Shown: piece after piece, positions 52,616 to 61,605 of the stretch
How positions within the stretch are numbered: the stretch's first letter is position 1
Layout: each line of letters begins with the position of its first letter
Source of the DNA: Paraburkholderia lacunae
GTDB taxonomy: Bacteria > Pseudomonadota > Gammaproteobacteria > Burkholderiales > Burkholderiaceae
Direction of reading: 5' to 3'
DNA: 64,000 bases
NCBI RefSeq assembly: GCF_003353175.1
Contig: NZ_QHKS01000019.1
Location: forward strand, 2,501-66,500
Position numbers and translations under genes: made by a program
Notes under the pieces: model-generated
What the model saw: only the letters and a program-made list of their open reading frames with translations
Database searches by the model: none
What the model was told of the DNA's origin: nothing

Positions 52616-53568
52616 CCCCGATGCTCGCGCGCTTTTCGCGGCGTGCGTCGGCGGTGCCGAGCCCGGGTGCGGCTTCCGGCACACCTGACGAGCCGGCGTT
52701 CGACGTGCGTCAAACCGCGCTCGCGAAGGCGCGGCCATGGCTGCTGCTCACGCCGATCCTGCTGTTTCTCGCCGTGCTCGGCGCGGCGGCGCTGGTGGTG
52801 CTGCGCATGAGCTTCGGCACGCAGGGCGACGAGTGGCGCGGCTTCACGCTGCAAAACTACGCCAACCTGCTCGACGGCTACTTCATGAAGTCGTTGTGGC
52901 TCACGCTGAGGCTCGCCTTTCAGAGCATGATCTGCGCGGTTCTGCTCGCCATTCCCGTCGCGCTGGCCATGGCGCGCACCGAGTCGCGCCTTGCGCGGCG
53001 TCTGCTGCTGGCCGGCGTACTGCTGCCGCTGCTCGTCAATCTGCTGTTGCAAGGCTACGGCTGGCTGATCATTCTCGGGCCGGCCGGCTTGCTCAATCAC
53101 GCGCTACTCGCGAGCGGTCTCGTTCAAAGACCGGTGATGTGGCTGTATCGCGAACATGGGGTGTTGCTCGGTCTGATACAGACGGCGTTTCCGCTTGCCG
53201 TGCTGCCGTTGTCGAGCGCGATGCGCGCGGTGTCGCGCTCGTATGAAGAAGCCGCGGCCACGCTCGGCGCAACGCGCTGGCAAACCCTGCGTCACGTGCT
53301 GTTGCCGCTGGCGATGCCCGGTCTGGTAGCGGGCGCGCTGCTGGTGTTCGCGTACAACGCCAGCGCGTTCGCCGTGCCGCTTCTGCTCGGCGGACGCCGC
53401 GTGCCGATGCTCGCCGTGCTGGTGCACGATCAGGTGGCGCCGCTGCTCAACTGGCCCGCGGCCTCGGCATCAGGCGTCGTGTTGATGGTCGCCACGCTCA
53501 CCGTGATGGCGCTTTCGCAGCGCCTCGTGCACCGCACGCAACGCCTCGGGGAGGAGTCGCACGCATGA
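52612..53568 (+). CDS. ABC transporter permease (PotB-like)
   Basis: A 318-residue inner-membrane permease with six helices and the EAA loop EEAAATLGATRWQTLRHVLL that contacts the ATPase. The ATG at 52612 overlaps the stop of the binding-protein gene, and its own stop overlaps the next permease start. The first 45 residues are a polar N-terminal extension. Companion of the second permease and ATPase in a polyamine-type importer. Confidence 0.9.
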   Translation: MTPMLARFSRRASAVPSPGAASGTPDEPAFDVRQTALAKARPWLLLTPILLFLAVLGAAALVVLRMSFGTQGDEWRGFTLQNYANLLDGYFMKSLWLTLRLAFQSMICAVLLAIPVALAMARTESRLARRLLLAGVLLPLLVNLLLQGYGWLIILGPAGLLNHALLASGLVQRPVMWLYREHGVLLGLIQTAFPLAVLPLSSAMRAVSRSYEEAAATLGATRWQTLRHVLLPLAMPGLVAGALLVFAYNASAFAVPLLLGGRRVPMLAVLVHDQVAPLLNWPAASASGVVLMVATLTVMALSQRLVHRTQRLGEESHA

Positions 53569-54437
53569 GCACGTCTGTTCAAACCCTGCGCCTGCCGCGC
53601 TTCACACGTTTGCCGACGACCATGCCGGGGCAGCTCGGCAAGGCCGCGGCGCTGCTCGCCGCGATCGTGCTGTTGCTAGCCGCGCTGCCGATCCTGACGA
53701 TGATCACGATGTCGTTCAGCGCAGCCGACACGCTCGAGTTCCCGCCGCACGCATACGGGCTGCACTGGTATCGCGCGGCCTGGCACAGCTTCGTAGCGCC
53801 GGACGCGAGCGACACGCTCTCGATGGGCGCCGCGCTCAGCACGAGCCTGATCGTCGCCGTCTCGACGATGCTGATCGCCACGCTCGTCTCGGTGCCCGCC
53901 GCCTACGCCTTGAGCCGCTACCGCTTTCGCGGCAAACCGGCGGTCGAGCAACTGGTGGCGCTGCCGCTCGTCTATCCGCTGGTGATGCTCGGCTTGTCGC
54001 TGCTGTTGGTGTTCAACGTGCTGCCGGTCGAACTCGGCGTATTCCGTCTCATCATCGCGCACGTGATTCTGGCGCTGCCGTTCACCGTGAAGAATTGCGC
54101 GGCGTCGGTGGCGTCGATCGGTCCCGAGTTCGAAGAGGCGGCCTGCGTGATGGGCGCGAGTCCGCGCCGCGCGCTGATCGACGTGATCCTGCCGCTGATG
54201 CGCCCCGGCATCCTCGCCGGCATGCTGTTCGCGTTCATCGTCTCGTTCAACGAATTCACCGTCACTTTCTTTCTCTACGGTATCGACACGATGACGCTGC
54301 CGGTGTGGCTGTACAGCCGCACGGTGTCGTCGCTCGATCCGACCGTGTTCTGTTTCGCGGTGTTCATCGTCGCGATCGACTTCGCGCTGATCTGGCTGCT
54401 CGAAAAACTGATCGGCGACGAAGGCGTTGCGCTTTGA
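53565..54437 (+). CDS. ABC transporter permease (PotC-like)
   Basis: A 290-residue permease, six helices, with the EAA loop EEAACVMGASPRRALIDVIL. It pairs with the preceding permease to form the membrane channel. The start overlaps the upstream stop by four bases; the ATPase gene begins 25 bases downstream. Confidence 0.9.
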   Translation: MSTSVQTLRLPRFTRLPTTMPGQLGKAAALLAAIVLLLAALPILTMITMSFSAADTLEFPPHAYGLHWYRAAWHSFVAPDASDTLSMGAALSTSLIVAVSTMLIATLVSVPAAYALSRYRFRGKPAVEQLVALPLVYPLVMLGLSLLLVFNVLPVELGVFRLIIAHVILALPFTVKNCAASVASIGPEFEEAACVMGASPRRALIDVILPLMRPGILAGMLFAFIVSFNEFTVTFFLYGIDTMTLPVWLYSRTVSSLDPTVFCFAVFIVAIDFALIWLLEKLIGDEGVAL

Positions 54438-54462
54438 CGGTCCCACCATGCTGGAGCATTCG

Positions 54463-55536
54463 ATGACCCATCTGACCTTGCAGGCCGTGACCAAACGCTT
54501 CAACGCGGCCCATGCCGTCGACAGCGTCGATCTGAGCGTGCCCGACGGCAAGCTGGTCTGCTTTCTCGGACCGTCCGGTTGCGGCAAGACGACCTTGCTG
54601 CGGATGATCGCCGGCCTGGAAACGCCGAGTTCGGGCAGCATCAGTTTCGCCGGCCGCGACATCACGTATCTGCCGGCCAATCAGCGCGACTTCGGCATGG
54701 TGTTCCAGTCGCTCGCGCTGTTTCCGCATATGACGGTAGCGCAGAACGTCGCGTATCCGCTCAAGCTGCGCAAGAGCGCGAAGGACGCGCAGGCGCGCCG
54801 CGTCGCCGAATTGCTGGAGCTGATCCAACTGCCGCATATGGCGAACCGGCCGGTCACGCAACTCTCCGGCGGCCAGCGGCAGCGCGTGGCGATCGCGCGT
54901 GCGATCGCATCGCAACCGAAACTGCTGTTGCTCGACGAACCGCTCTCCGCGCTCGACGCCAAGCTGCGCGAAGCGATGCAGGTCGAAATTCGCCTGCTGC
55001 AACAGCGCCTCGGCATCACGACGATCATGGTCACGCACGACCAGCGCGAAGCGATGACGATGGCCGATGAAATCGTCGTGATGGAAAAAGGCCGCATCGC
55101 GCAGGCCGGCAAGCCGCTGGACATCTACCGCGACCCGGTGAGCGAATTCGTCGCCGATTTCATCGGCCTCGGCAATATCCTGCCGGTCACTTACGACGGC
55201 GCCGGCGGCGTGAGCCTGCCGGGCGGCCGGCGCATTGCCGTTGCGCAAGCTCCGCGCCTGCCGGAATCGGGCCGCGATATCCGTCTGCTGATCCGGCCGG
55301 AAGACGTGTGCGTCAAGCCCGTGTCCGGCGATGCCGGGACGAATCGCGTTGCGGGCACGGTGACGTTTATCCGCGATGTCGGCGCCTCGCTCGAAGCAAC
55401 GATCGATTGCGCCGGCTTCACGCTGACCGCCGCGACGACGCCGCGCGAAACGCCGGGTCTCGCGCTCGGCATGCCGGTGTACGCGGAATTGCCACCGTAC
55501 GCGTGCAAACTGATCGCCGCCCGCGCGGCCCCTTGA
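54463..55536 (+). CDS. ABC transporter ATPase (PotA-like)
   Basis: A 357-residue ATPase with Walker A GPSGCGKTT, Q-loop region, signature LSGGQRQRVAIARAIA, Walker B LLLLDEPLSALD, and a C-terminal TOBE domain. The ATG at 54463 has GGAG six bases upstream; ATGs at 54448 or 54427 are alternatives. It completes the first importer of the operon. The next gene begins a second, different ABC importer, which lacks an ATPase gene of its own in this window. Confidence 0.92.
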   Translation: MTHLTLQAVTKRFNAAHAVDSVDLSVPDGKLVCFLGPSGCGKTTLLRMIAGLETPSSGSISFAGRDITYLPANQRDFGMVFQSLALFPHMTVAQNVAYPLKLRKSAKDAQARRVAELLELIQLPHMANRPVTQLSGGQRQRVAIARAIASQPKLLLLDEPLSALDAKLREAMQVEIRLLQQRLGITTIMVTHDQREAMTMADEIVVMEKGRIAQAGKPLDIYRDPVSEFVADFIGLGNILPVTYDGAGGVSLPGGRRIAVAQAPRLPESGRDIRLLIRPEDVCVKPVSGDAGTNRVAGTVTFIRDVGASLEATIDCAGFTLTAATTPRETPGLALGMPVYAELPPYACKLIAARAAP

Positions 55537-55581
55537 AATCCGCTTATTAAAACCACCGACGTTTTCGACAGAGGAACGACC

Positions 55582-56400
55582 ATGAACCAGACTGCCCAAT
55601 CAACCACTCGCCGTGTGTTCGCCACGCTCGCCGCGACCCTGGCCTTCACGGGTCTCGGCGCGCTGTGCGCTTTCCCGTCGGCCGCCCATGCCGATGCGCT
55701 CGACACGATCGCCAAGTCGGGCACAGTGCGCATCGGCGTATTCGAAGACTATCCGCCGTTCGGTTCGATCGGCCCGGACATGAAGCCGATGGGCTACGAC
55801 ATCGACGTCGCCAACCTGATCGGCCGTGCGCTCAACGCGAAGGTCGAACTCGTCCAGGTGACGGGCGACAACCGCATGGCCTACCTCGCCGACCACAAGG
55901 CGGACATGCTGCTGTCGGTCGGCCAGACGCCCGAGCGTGAAAAGGTGATCGACTTCTCGCAGCCGTACGCCCCCTACTACCTCGCCGTGTTCGGCCCGAA
56001 AACCCTGACCGTGAAAAACGCCGCCGACCTCGCCGGCAAGTCGATTTCGGTCGCGCGCGGCACGCTGGAGGACCTGAGCGTCAGCAAGATCGCGCCGCCC
56101 AGCGCGGACATCAAACGTTTCGACGATCCGAACGGCGCAATTTCGGCATTTATTTCTGGTCAGGTACAGTTGATGGTGGTCGGCAACGACGTCGGTGCGA
56201 CGATCCTCGCGCGTCATCCGGCGAACGATCCGGAGCAGAAGTTTTCGCTGTTCAGCTCGCCGGATCACGTCGGTTTGAACAAGAACGAGCCGCGTCTGAA
56301 GCAGAAAATCGACGACACGATTGCCAAGGCCCGCAAGGACGGCACGATGAACGCGATCTCGCAGAAATGGCTGCGCGCGCCGCTGCCGGCCGATCTCTGA
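55582..56400 (+). CDS. Polar amino acid ABC transporter substrate-binding protein
   Basis: A 272-residue family 3 binding protein. The signal peptide ends at PSAAHA-DA (about residue 36), and the mature sequence has the typical SGTVRIGVFEDYPPFGSIGP and the hinge segment PEREKVIDFSQPYAPYYLAV. It should bind a polar amino acid or opine-like compound. The start follows GAGGAA. It begins the second importer in the row, 45 bases after the first importer ATPase. Confidence 0.92.
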   Translation: MNQTAQSTTRRVFATLAATLAFTGLGALCAFPSAAHADALDTIAKSGTVRIGVFEDYPPFGSIGPDMKPMGYDIDVANLIGRALNAKVELVQVTGDNRMAYLADHKADMLLSVGQTPEREKVIDFSQPYAPYYLAVFGPKTLTVKNAADLAGKSISVARGTLEDLSVSKIAPPSADIKRFDDPNGAISAFISGQVQLMVVGNDVGATILARHPANDPEQKFSLFSSPDHVGLNKNEPRLKQKIDDTIAKARKDGTMNAISQKWLRAPLPADL

Positions 56401-56466
56401 ACCTTTTTTGCGCAGACCGGCATGCCGGTCCGCGCCGGAGTTTGACTTCACGATGAGCGCCACGCC

Positions 56467-57213
56467 ATGACCTATGCGTTCGATTTCAGCGGCTTCGGCC
56501 TCTATGCGGGGATGCTCGCGCGCGGCGTCGCCGTGACCTTGGGGCTCACAGCCGTGTCCACCCTGCTCGGCGGGCTGGTCGGCATTGCCGGCGCGAGCGT
56601 CGCGGTGGCCGGGCCGAAGTGGGCGCGCTGGCTGGTCGCGAGCTATGTCGAGCTGATCCGCAACACACCTTTCATCGTGCAGCTGTTCTTTGTCTTCTTC
56701 GGTCTGCCGAGCCTGGGCATTCACATCGACGAAATCCAGGCCGCGATTCTGGCGATGACCGTCAATCTCGGCGCCTACGCGATCGAGATCGTGCGCGCCG
56801 GCATCGATTCGATTTCGCGCGGCCAGGTGCAGGCGGCGCAGGCGCTTGGCCTGCATGGCCGCCAGGTGTTTCGCTATGTCGTGCTGCCGCAGGCGCTCGC
56901 CAATGTGTTTCCGGCGCTGCTGAGCCAGGTGCTGATCGTGATGCTCGGCTCGGCTGTCGTGTCGCAGATCTCGGTGCCCGATCTGACCTACGCGGCCAAC
57001 TTCATCCAGTCGCGCAACTTCCGCTCGTTCGAGAGCTACGTCATCATCACCGCCACTTACCTGCTGCTGTCGATCCTGCTGCGGCGATTATTGAACCGAT
57101 TTGGACGCGGACTGTTCGCCGGCCGCGCAGCGCGGGGCGCCGACAGCGCGCCGCGCAACTGGCGCACGCGCCTGGCGTGGCGCGGCGCACGCACTCTGCC
57201 GACGGAGCGTTGA
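56467..57213 (+). CDS. Polar amino acid ABC transporter permease (HisM/GlnP type)
   Basis: A 248-residue permease with about five helices and the HisMQ signature SISRGQVQAAQALGLHGRQV (EAA-like loop) near the middle; the segment VELIRNTPFIVQLFFVFFGL is typical. The C-terminal tail is basic. It is followed after two bases by a second permease gene with which it should form a heterodimer. Confidence 0.91.
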   Translation: MTYAFDFSGFGLYAGMLARGVAVTLGLTAVSTLLGGLVGIAGASVAVAGPKWARWLVASYVELIRNTPFIVQLFFVFFGLPSLGIHIDEIQAAILAMTVNLGAYAIEIVRAGIDSISRGQVQAAQALGLHGRQVFRYVVLPQALANVFPALLSQVLIVMLGSAVVSQISVPDLTYAANFIQSRNFRSFESYVIITATYLLLSILLRRLLNRFGRGLFAGRAARGADSAPRNWRTRLAWRGARTLPTER

Positions 57214-57215
57214 TC

Positions 57216-57872
57216 ATGGTCGAATTCACGCTGTGGGACATCGCCCGCAATCTGCTGCTTGCCGCCCGCTGGACGGTGTTGCTGTCGCTGATCGCGTTTG
57301 TCGGCGGCGGCATCGTCGGGCTGCTGCTGTTGGCGATGCGCGTTTCGCCGTTGCCCTGGCTGCGCCGCATCGTCGTGGTGTACGTCGAAGTGTTTCAGGG
57401 CACGCCGCTCCTGATGCAGCTGTTTCTCGCATTCTTCGGGCTGCCGCTGCTCGGTGTCGACGTGTCGCCCTGGGTCGCGGCAACCGTCACGCTGACGCTT
57501 TATACGAGCGCGTATCTGGTCGATATCTGGCGCGGCTGTGTCGAAGCGGTGCCGCGCGGCCAGTGGGCCGCCGGCGCCAGTCTCGGCATGACGTTCGGTC
57601 AGCAACTGCGCTATATCGTGTGGCCGCAGGCGCTGAAAATCGCGGTTGCGCCGACAGTCGGCTTTCTCGTGCAAGTGGTGAAAAGCACCGCGCTCGCGTC
57701 GATCATCGGCTTCACCGAGCTGACCAAGACCGGCACGATGATCACCAACGCCGCGTTCCGGCCGTTCCCGATCTACGGCATGGTCGCGATGATTTACTTC
57801 GCGATGTGCTTCCCGTTGACATGGTATGCGCGAGTGCTGGAGAAGCGGCAGAAGGTCGGGCAGCACCGGTGA
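57216..57872 (+). CDS. Polar amino acid ABC transporter permease (HisQ/GlnP type)
   Basis: A 218-residue permease with VEVFQGTPLLMQLFLAFFGL and the loop VPRGQWAAGASLGMTFGQQL. It pairs with the preceding permease. No ATPase gene follows; a strong bidirectional terminator ends the operon 19 bases later. The heterodimer must use an ATPase encoded elsewhere, or conceivably the PotA-like one upstream. Confidence 0.91.
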   Translation: MVEFTLWDIARNLLLAARWTVLLSLIAFVGGGIVGLLLLAMRVSPLPWLRRIVVVYVEVFQGTPLLMQLFLAFFGLPLLGVDVSPWVAATVTLTLYTSAYLVDIWRGCVEAVPRGQWAAGASLGMTFGQQLRYIVWPQALKIAVAPTVGFLVQVVKSTALASIIGFTELTKTGTMITNAAFRPFPIYGMVAMIYFAMCFPLTWYARVLEKRQKVGQHR

Positions 57873-57890
57873 TTGATTTGCGGCCATGAA

Positions 57891-57931
57891 AAAAAGCGGC
57901 AACCGTTCTACACGGTTGCCGCTTTTTTTTG
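57891..57931. terminator. Bidirectional rho-independent terminator
   Basis: GCGGCAACCG and CGGTTGCCGC pair over 10 bases around a 7-base loop, with six A on the left and eight or more T on the right. It can end the rightward importer operon and the leftward cytochrome c / molybdenum hydroxylase operon that converges here. Confidence 0.95.
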
Positions 57932-57945
57932 CCTATCCGGCGTGA

Positions 57946-59226
57946 TTAGCGCGCTGCTTGCGTCGATTTCCGCAGCTTCGCCACGTCTTCCGCGCTCACC
58001 GCCGGCGCACCGTTGCTCCACCCGGCGCGCACGAACGTCAACACGTCGGCGATCTGCCGATCGTTGAGCACCGGTGCGTATTGCGGCATCGGGTACGGCG
58101 CGGGAACACCGCCGATCACCAGATCGCCCGTGCCGTTCAGCGTCACGTTGACCAGCGACGACGGGTCCTTCTCCAGCACGTTCGGATTGCCGGCCAAAGG
58201 CGCCAGCATCGGCGCGAAGCCTCGTCCATCGACGCCGTGACAATGCATGCAATACGCCGTATAGACGCGCGCGCCGGCATCGTTCGCGGGGCGGTTCAAC
58301 GACACCTTCGTGGCCTGCGGATCGTAGGTGTAAGGCGCCGCGCCCGTGCCGCCCGCCGGCGGCAACGACTTCAGATACGTCGTCATCGCGGCTATGTCGG
58401 CGTCTTTCATGGCCTGCGTGCTGTTGTTGATCACGCTGGTCATCGAGCCGAACGCCGACGCATGGCGATTCGCGCCGGTCTTCAGGAACGCCGTCAGATC
58501 CTGCTCGTTCCAGCGGCCGAGACCGACGTTGTGCTCGCCGCTCAGATTCGCCGCGAACCAGCCGTCGAGCGGACCGCCGGTCAGGAAGGCGCTGCCGGAT
58601 TCATCCAGCGCCTTCTCTTGGAACGCGATGCCGCGCGGCGTGTGACACGAGCCGCAGTGCCCCAGCCCCTGAATCAGATACGCGCCGCGATTCCACGCGA
58701 CATCCTTGCCGGGCTTGTCCTGATAGACGCCTTTCTCCAGAAACACCATGTTCCATATCTTCAACGGCCAGCGCATGTTCAACGGCCATTTGATGTCCGG
58801 CTCGCGGTTCGCCTGCTGCACGGGCGCGACGCCGTTCATGAAGAACGCGTAGAGCGCCTTCATGTCGTCGTCGTTGACCTTGGCGTAGGACGGATACGGC
58901 ATCGCCGGATACAGGTTGTGGCCGTCTTTCGCGACGCCTTCGCGCATCGCCCTCGCGAAGTCCTCCTCGGTGTAACTGCCGATGCCGGTGGCCGGATCGG
59001 GCGTGATGTTGGTCGTGTAGATCTGGCCCATCGGCGTGGCCATCGGCAGGCCGCCCGCGAACGGCTTGCCCTTCGGCGCCGAGTGACAGGCCACGCAATC
59101 GCCGACTTTCGCGAGATACGCGCCGCGTTGCACCAGCGCCTGATCGGCGGCGCGCGCCGGGGTTTGGGTCAGGAACGGCAGTGCCACGCACAGTGCCGCA
59201 CCGAAACTCTTGAGTGTGTTTTTCAT
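57946..59226 (-). CDS. Triheme cytochrome c (alcohol/aldehyde dehydrogenase cytochrome subunit type)
   Basis: A 426-residue exported cytochrome. The signal peptide ends at QTPARA (about 26). Three heme sites are visible: CVACH at 44-48, CGSCH at 191-195 and CMHCH at 326-330, each with a distal Met expected in its domain. The layout matches the membrane-bound triheme subunits that carry electrons from quinoprotein or molybdenum dehydrogenases to ubiquinone. It follows the molybdopterin and 2Fe-2S subunit genes on the same strand, so it is their likely electron acceptor. The ATG at 59226 has AGGAG upstream. Confidence 0.93.
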   Translation of the reverse strand: MKNTLKSFGAALCVALPFLTQTPARAADQALVQRGAYLAKVGDCVACHSAPKGKPFAGGLPMATPMGQIYTTNITPDPATGIGSYTEEDFARAMREGVAKDGHNLYPAMPYPSYAKVNDDDMKALYAFFMNGVAPVQQANREPDIKWPLNMRWPLKIWNMVFLEKGVYQDKPGKDVAWNRGAYLIQGLGHCGSCHTPRGIAFQEKALDESGSAFLTGGPLDGWFAANLSGEHNVGLGRWNEQDLTAFLKTGANRHASAFGSMTSVINNSTQAMKDADIAAMTTYLKSLPPAGGTGAAPYTYDPQATKVSLNRPANDAGARVYTAYCMHCHGVDGRGFAPMLAPLAGNPNVLEKDPSSLVNVTLNGTGDLVIGGVPAPYPMPQYAPVLNDRQIADVLTFVRAGWSNGAPAVSAEDVAKLRKSTQAAR

Positions 59227-59236
59227 GTCGGGCTCC

Positions 59237-59355
59237 TGTCGATCGGAGTTAGCGCTTTAGCTGTCGACCGGAGTTCACGCTTTAGCGTGTTACTCCGGTC
59301 CCATGCAAAGCACTTACTCCGATCCCATGCTATGCACTCCGATCCCATGCAAAGC
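59237..59355. repeat. Cluster of short tandem and inverted repeats between hydroxylase and cytochrome genes
   Basis: Two 25-base units beginning TGTCGAYCGGAGTT lie at 59237-59261 and 59262-59286. Then three copies of ACTCCGRTCCCATGC begin at 59292, 59316 and 59336, and their ACTCC ends are complementary to the GGAGT of the first units. The group fills the 131-base gap. It could form alternative hairpins in the operon message. Confidence 0.7.
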
Positions 59356-59357
59356 TG

Positions 59358-61604
59358 TTAGGCGGATTGCAACTGGCTGCCGACCGGCAATTGCCGCAGC
59401 CGCTTGCCGGTGGCCGCATAGATCGCGTTCGCGAGTGCGGGCGCGAGCGCCGCCGTGCCCGGTTCGCCGATGCCGCCGGGCGCTTCGCTGCTCTTCACGA
59501 TATGCACCTCGATGGCCGGCGTCTGATCGATGCGCAACATCCGGTAGTCGGTGAAATTGCTCTGCTCGACGCGGCCGTCCTTGATCGTGATCTCGCTATA
59601 AAGCGCCGCCGTGATGCCGAAGATGATGCCGCCCTGCACCTGCGCTTCGACCGTGTTCGGATTGACCACCATGCCGCAATCGACCGCGCACACCACGCGG
59701 TTCACCGTCACCTCGCCCTTGTCGACTGTGACATCGGCGACTATCGAGAAGAAGCTGCCGAACGCGTGCATCACCGAGACGCCACGCCCCTGCCCCTTCG
59801 GCATCGCGTTGCCCCAGTTCGCGGCCCGCGACGCGGTATTGAGCACGTTGAGCGCGCGCGGCGTCTTGCCGAGCAGGTCCTGACGATATTTGACCGGATC
59901 GATCTTCGCCTGCGCCGCCAGTTCATCGATAAAACTCTCGACCACGAACGCGCTGCGCGTCGGGCCCACGCCGCGCCAGAAGGCAGTCGGTACCGCATGC
60001 GGCTCCTGACGCACGTAGTCGACCAGCTGATTCGGCAAGTCGTACGGCAAGTCCGCCGCGACTTCGACGGCATCCGGATCGAGTCCGTTTGTGAACGCGG
60101 GCGGCGCGAAGCGCGCCAGAATCGACGAGCCCACGATCCGGTGCTGCCATGCGATCGGCTTGCCGTTCGCGTCGAGCCCGGCGGAAATCCTGTCGTAGTA
60201 GTACGGCCGGTACATGTCGTGCTGGATGTCCTCTTCGCGCGTCCAGACGACCTTCACCGGCGTCGACACCTGTTTGGCGACCTTCACTGCCTGCGTCACC
60301 ATATCGAACTCGAGCCGCCGGCCGAAGCCGCCGCCGATCAGATGGTTGTGCACGACGATCTTCCCGGCGGGCAAACCGGTCACGGCGACGGCGGCATCCA
60401 CCACACGCGTCGGCACTTGCGAGCCGAGCCAGATATCGCAGCCGTCCGGCCGCACGTGGACCGTGCAATTGATCGGCTCCATCGTGGCGTGAGCAAGGAA
60501 TGGCTGCTGATAGACCGCATCGACGCGTGTCTTCGCGTTCGAAAACGCGTTGCCGACGTTGCCCTCCTTACGCGCCACCGCGCCGTTGCGCTGCGACGCA
60601 TTGGCGAGATCGTCGACGATCTGCTTCATCGAGATATTCGCGCCCGCGCCTTCGTTCCACTTGATATCGAGCGCTTGCACGCCGCGTTTGGCCGCCCAGG
60701 TGTGGTCGCCGATCACGGCCACGGCATTGTCGATCCTGACGACCTGGCGCACGCCGGGAATCTTCTTCGCGTTGGTATCGTCGACGCTCGCGAGCGTCCC
60801 GCCGAGCACCGGGCAGTTCGCGATCGCCGCGTAGACCATGTCCGGCACGCGTACGTCGAGGCCGAACAGGGCGGTGCCGTCGACCTTCTCCGGCGAGTCG
60901 AGGCGCTTGACCGGCGTGCCGATCAGCTTGAAATCCTGCGGGTCCTTGAGCTTGACGTTCTGCGGCGCAGGCAGTTTCGCGGCGGCCCCGGCCAATTGCC
61001 CGTAGTCGATGCTGCGATTGCTGGCCGCGTGAATCACCTGGCCTGCCTGCGCATGGCAGCTGGCCGGGTCCACCTGCCACTGCTGCGCAGCCGCGCTGAT
61101 CAATACGGTGCGTGCGGCCGCGCCGGCGCGGCGCATCGGCTCCCACGCATAACGGATCGACGTCGAGCCGCCGGTGAGCTGGCCGCCGAGCAGCGGGTCC
61201 ATGAAGAGCTTTTCGTTCGGCGGCGCGTGGTCGAGCGTAACCGAGTCGAGCGGCACTTCGAGTTCTTCGGCGATCAGCATCGGGATCGACGTATAGACGC
61301 CCTGGCCCATCTCGACCTTCGGCATCACCAGCGTGACCTTGCCTGCCGTGTCGATCTGGATGAACGCGTTCGGCTCGAACACGCCGTTTTGCGGCGCTTC
61401 AATGCCGTCACCGCCGATCACCGATTTGCCGGCTTTCTGGTCCTGGCTGACGGCCGGCATGCTGAAGCCGAGCAGCAGGCCGCCGCCCGTCGCCGCGCCC
61501 ACCGTCACGCCGAACTTCAGGAACGTGCGGCGCGTGATGCCGCCACGCTTGCCACCCGTCGACGGCTGCGCGCCGTTTTGTGCATCGAGCAATCCCCGGG
61601 ACAT
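59358..61604 (-). CDS. Molybdopterin-binding subunit of a xanthine-oxidase-family dehydrogenase (IorB-like)
   Basis: A 748-residue molybdenum hydroxylase large subunit. A twin-arginine signal TRRTFLKFGVTVGAATGG is at residues 24-41. Molybdopterin-binding blocks follow, and the conserved catalytic glutamate is in IGEPGTAALAPALANA near the C-terminus. The long single chain resembles isoquinoline 1-oxidoreductase beta subunits and periplasmic aldehyde dehydrogenases. The ATG at 61604 is used; it is one base after the 2Fe-2S subunit stop. No FAD subunit is encoded nearby, in line with electron transfer to cytochrome c instead. Confidence 0.93.
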   Translation of the reverse strand: MSRGLLDAQNGAQPSTGGKRGGITRRTFLKFGVTVGAATGGGLLLGFSMPAVSQDQKAGKSVIGGDGIEAPQNGVFEPNAFIQIDTAGKVTLVMPKVEMGQGVYTSIPMLIAEELEVPLDSVTLDHAPPNEKLFMDPLLGGQLTGGSTSIRYAWEPMRRAGAAARTVLISAAAQQWQVDPASCHAQAGQVIHAASNRSIDYGQLAGAAAKLPAPQNVKLKDPQDFKLIGTPVKRLDSPEKVDGTALFGLDVRVPDMVYAAIANCPVLGGTLASVDDTNAKKIPGVRQVVRIDNAVAVIGDHTWAAKRGVQALDIKWNEGAGANISMKQIVDDLANASQRNGAVARKEGNVGNAFSNAKTRVDAVYQQPFLAHATMEPINCTVHVRPDGCDIWLGSQVPTRVVDAAVAVTGLPAGKIVVHNHLIGGGFGRRLEFDMVTQAVKVAKQVSTPVKVVWTREEDIQHDMYRPYYYDRISAGLDANGKPIAWQHRIVGSSILARFAPPAFTNGLDPDAVEVAADLPYDLPNQLVDYVRQEPHAVPTAFWRGVGPTRSAFVVESFIDELAAQAKIDPVKYRQDLLGKTPRALNVLNTASRAANWGNAMPKGQGRGVSVMHAFGSFFSIVADVTVDKGEVTVNRVVCAVDCGMVVNPNTVEAQVQGGIIFGITAALYSEITIKDGRVEQSNFTDYRMLRIDQTPAIEVHIVKSSEAPGGIGEPGTAALAPALANAIYAATGKRLRQLPVGSQLQSA

Positions 61605-61605
61605 G

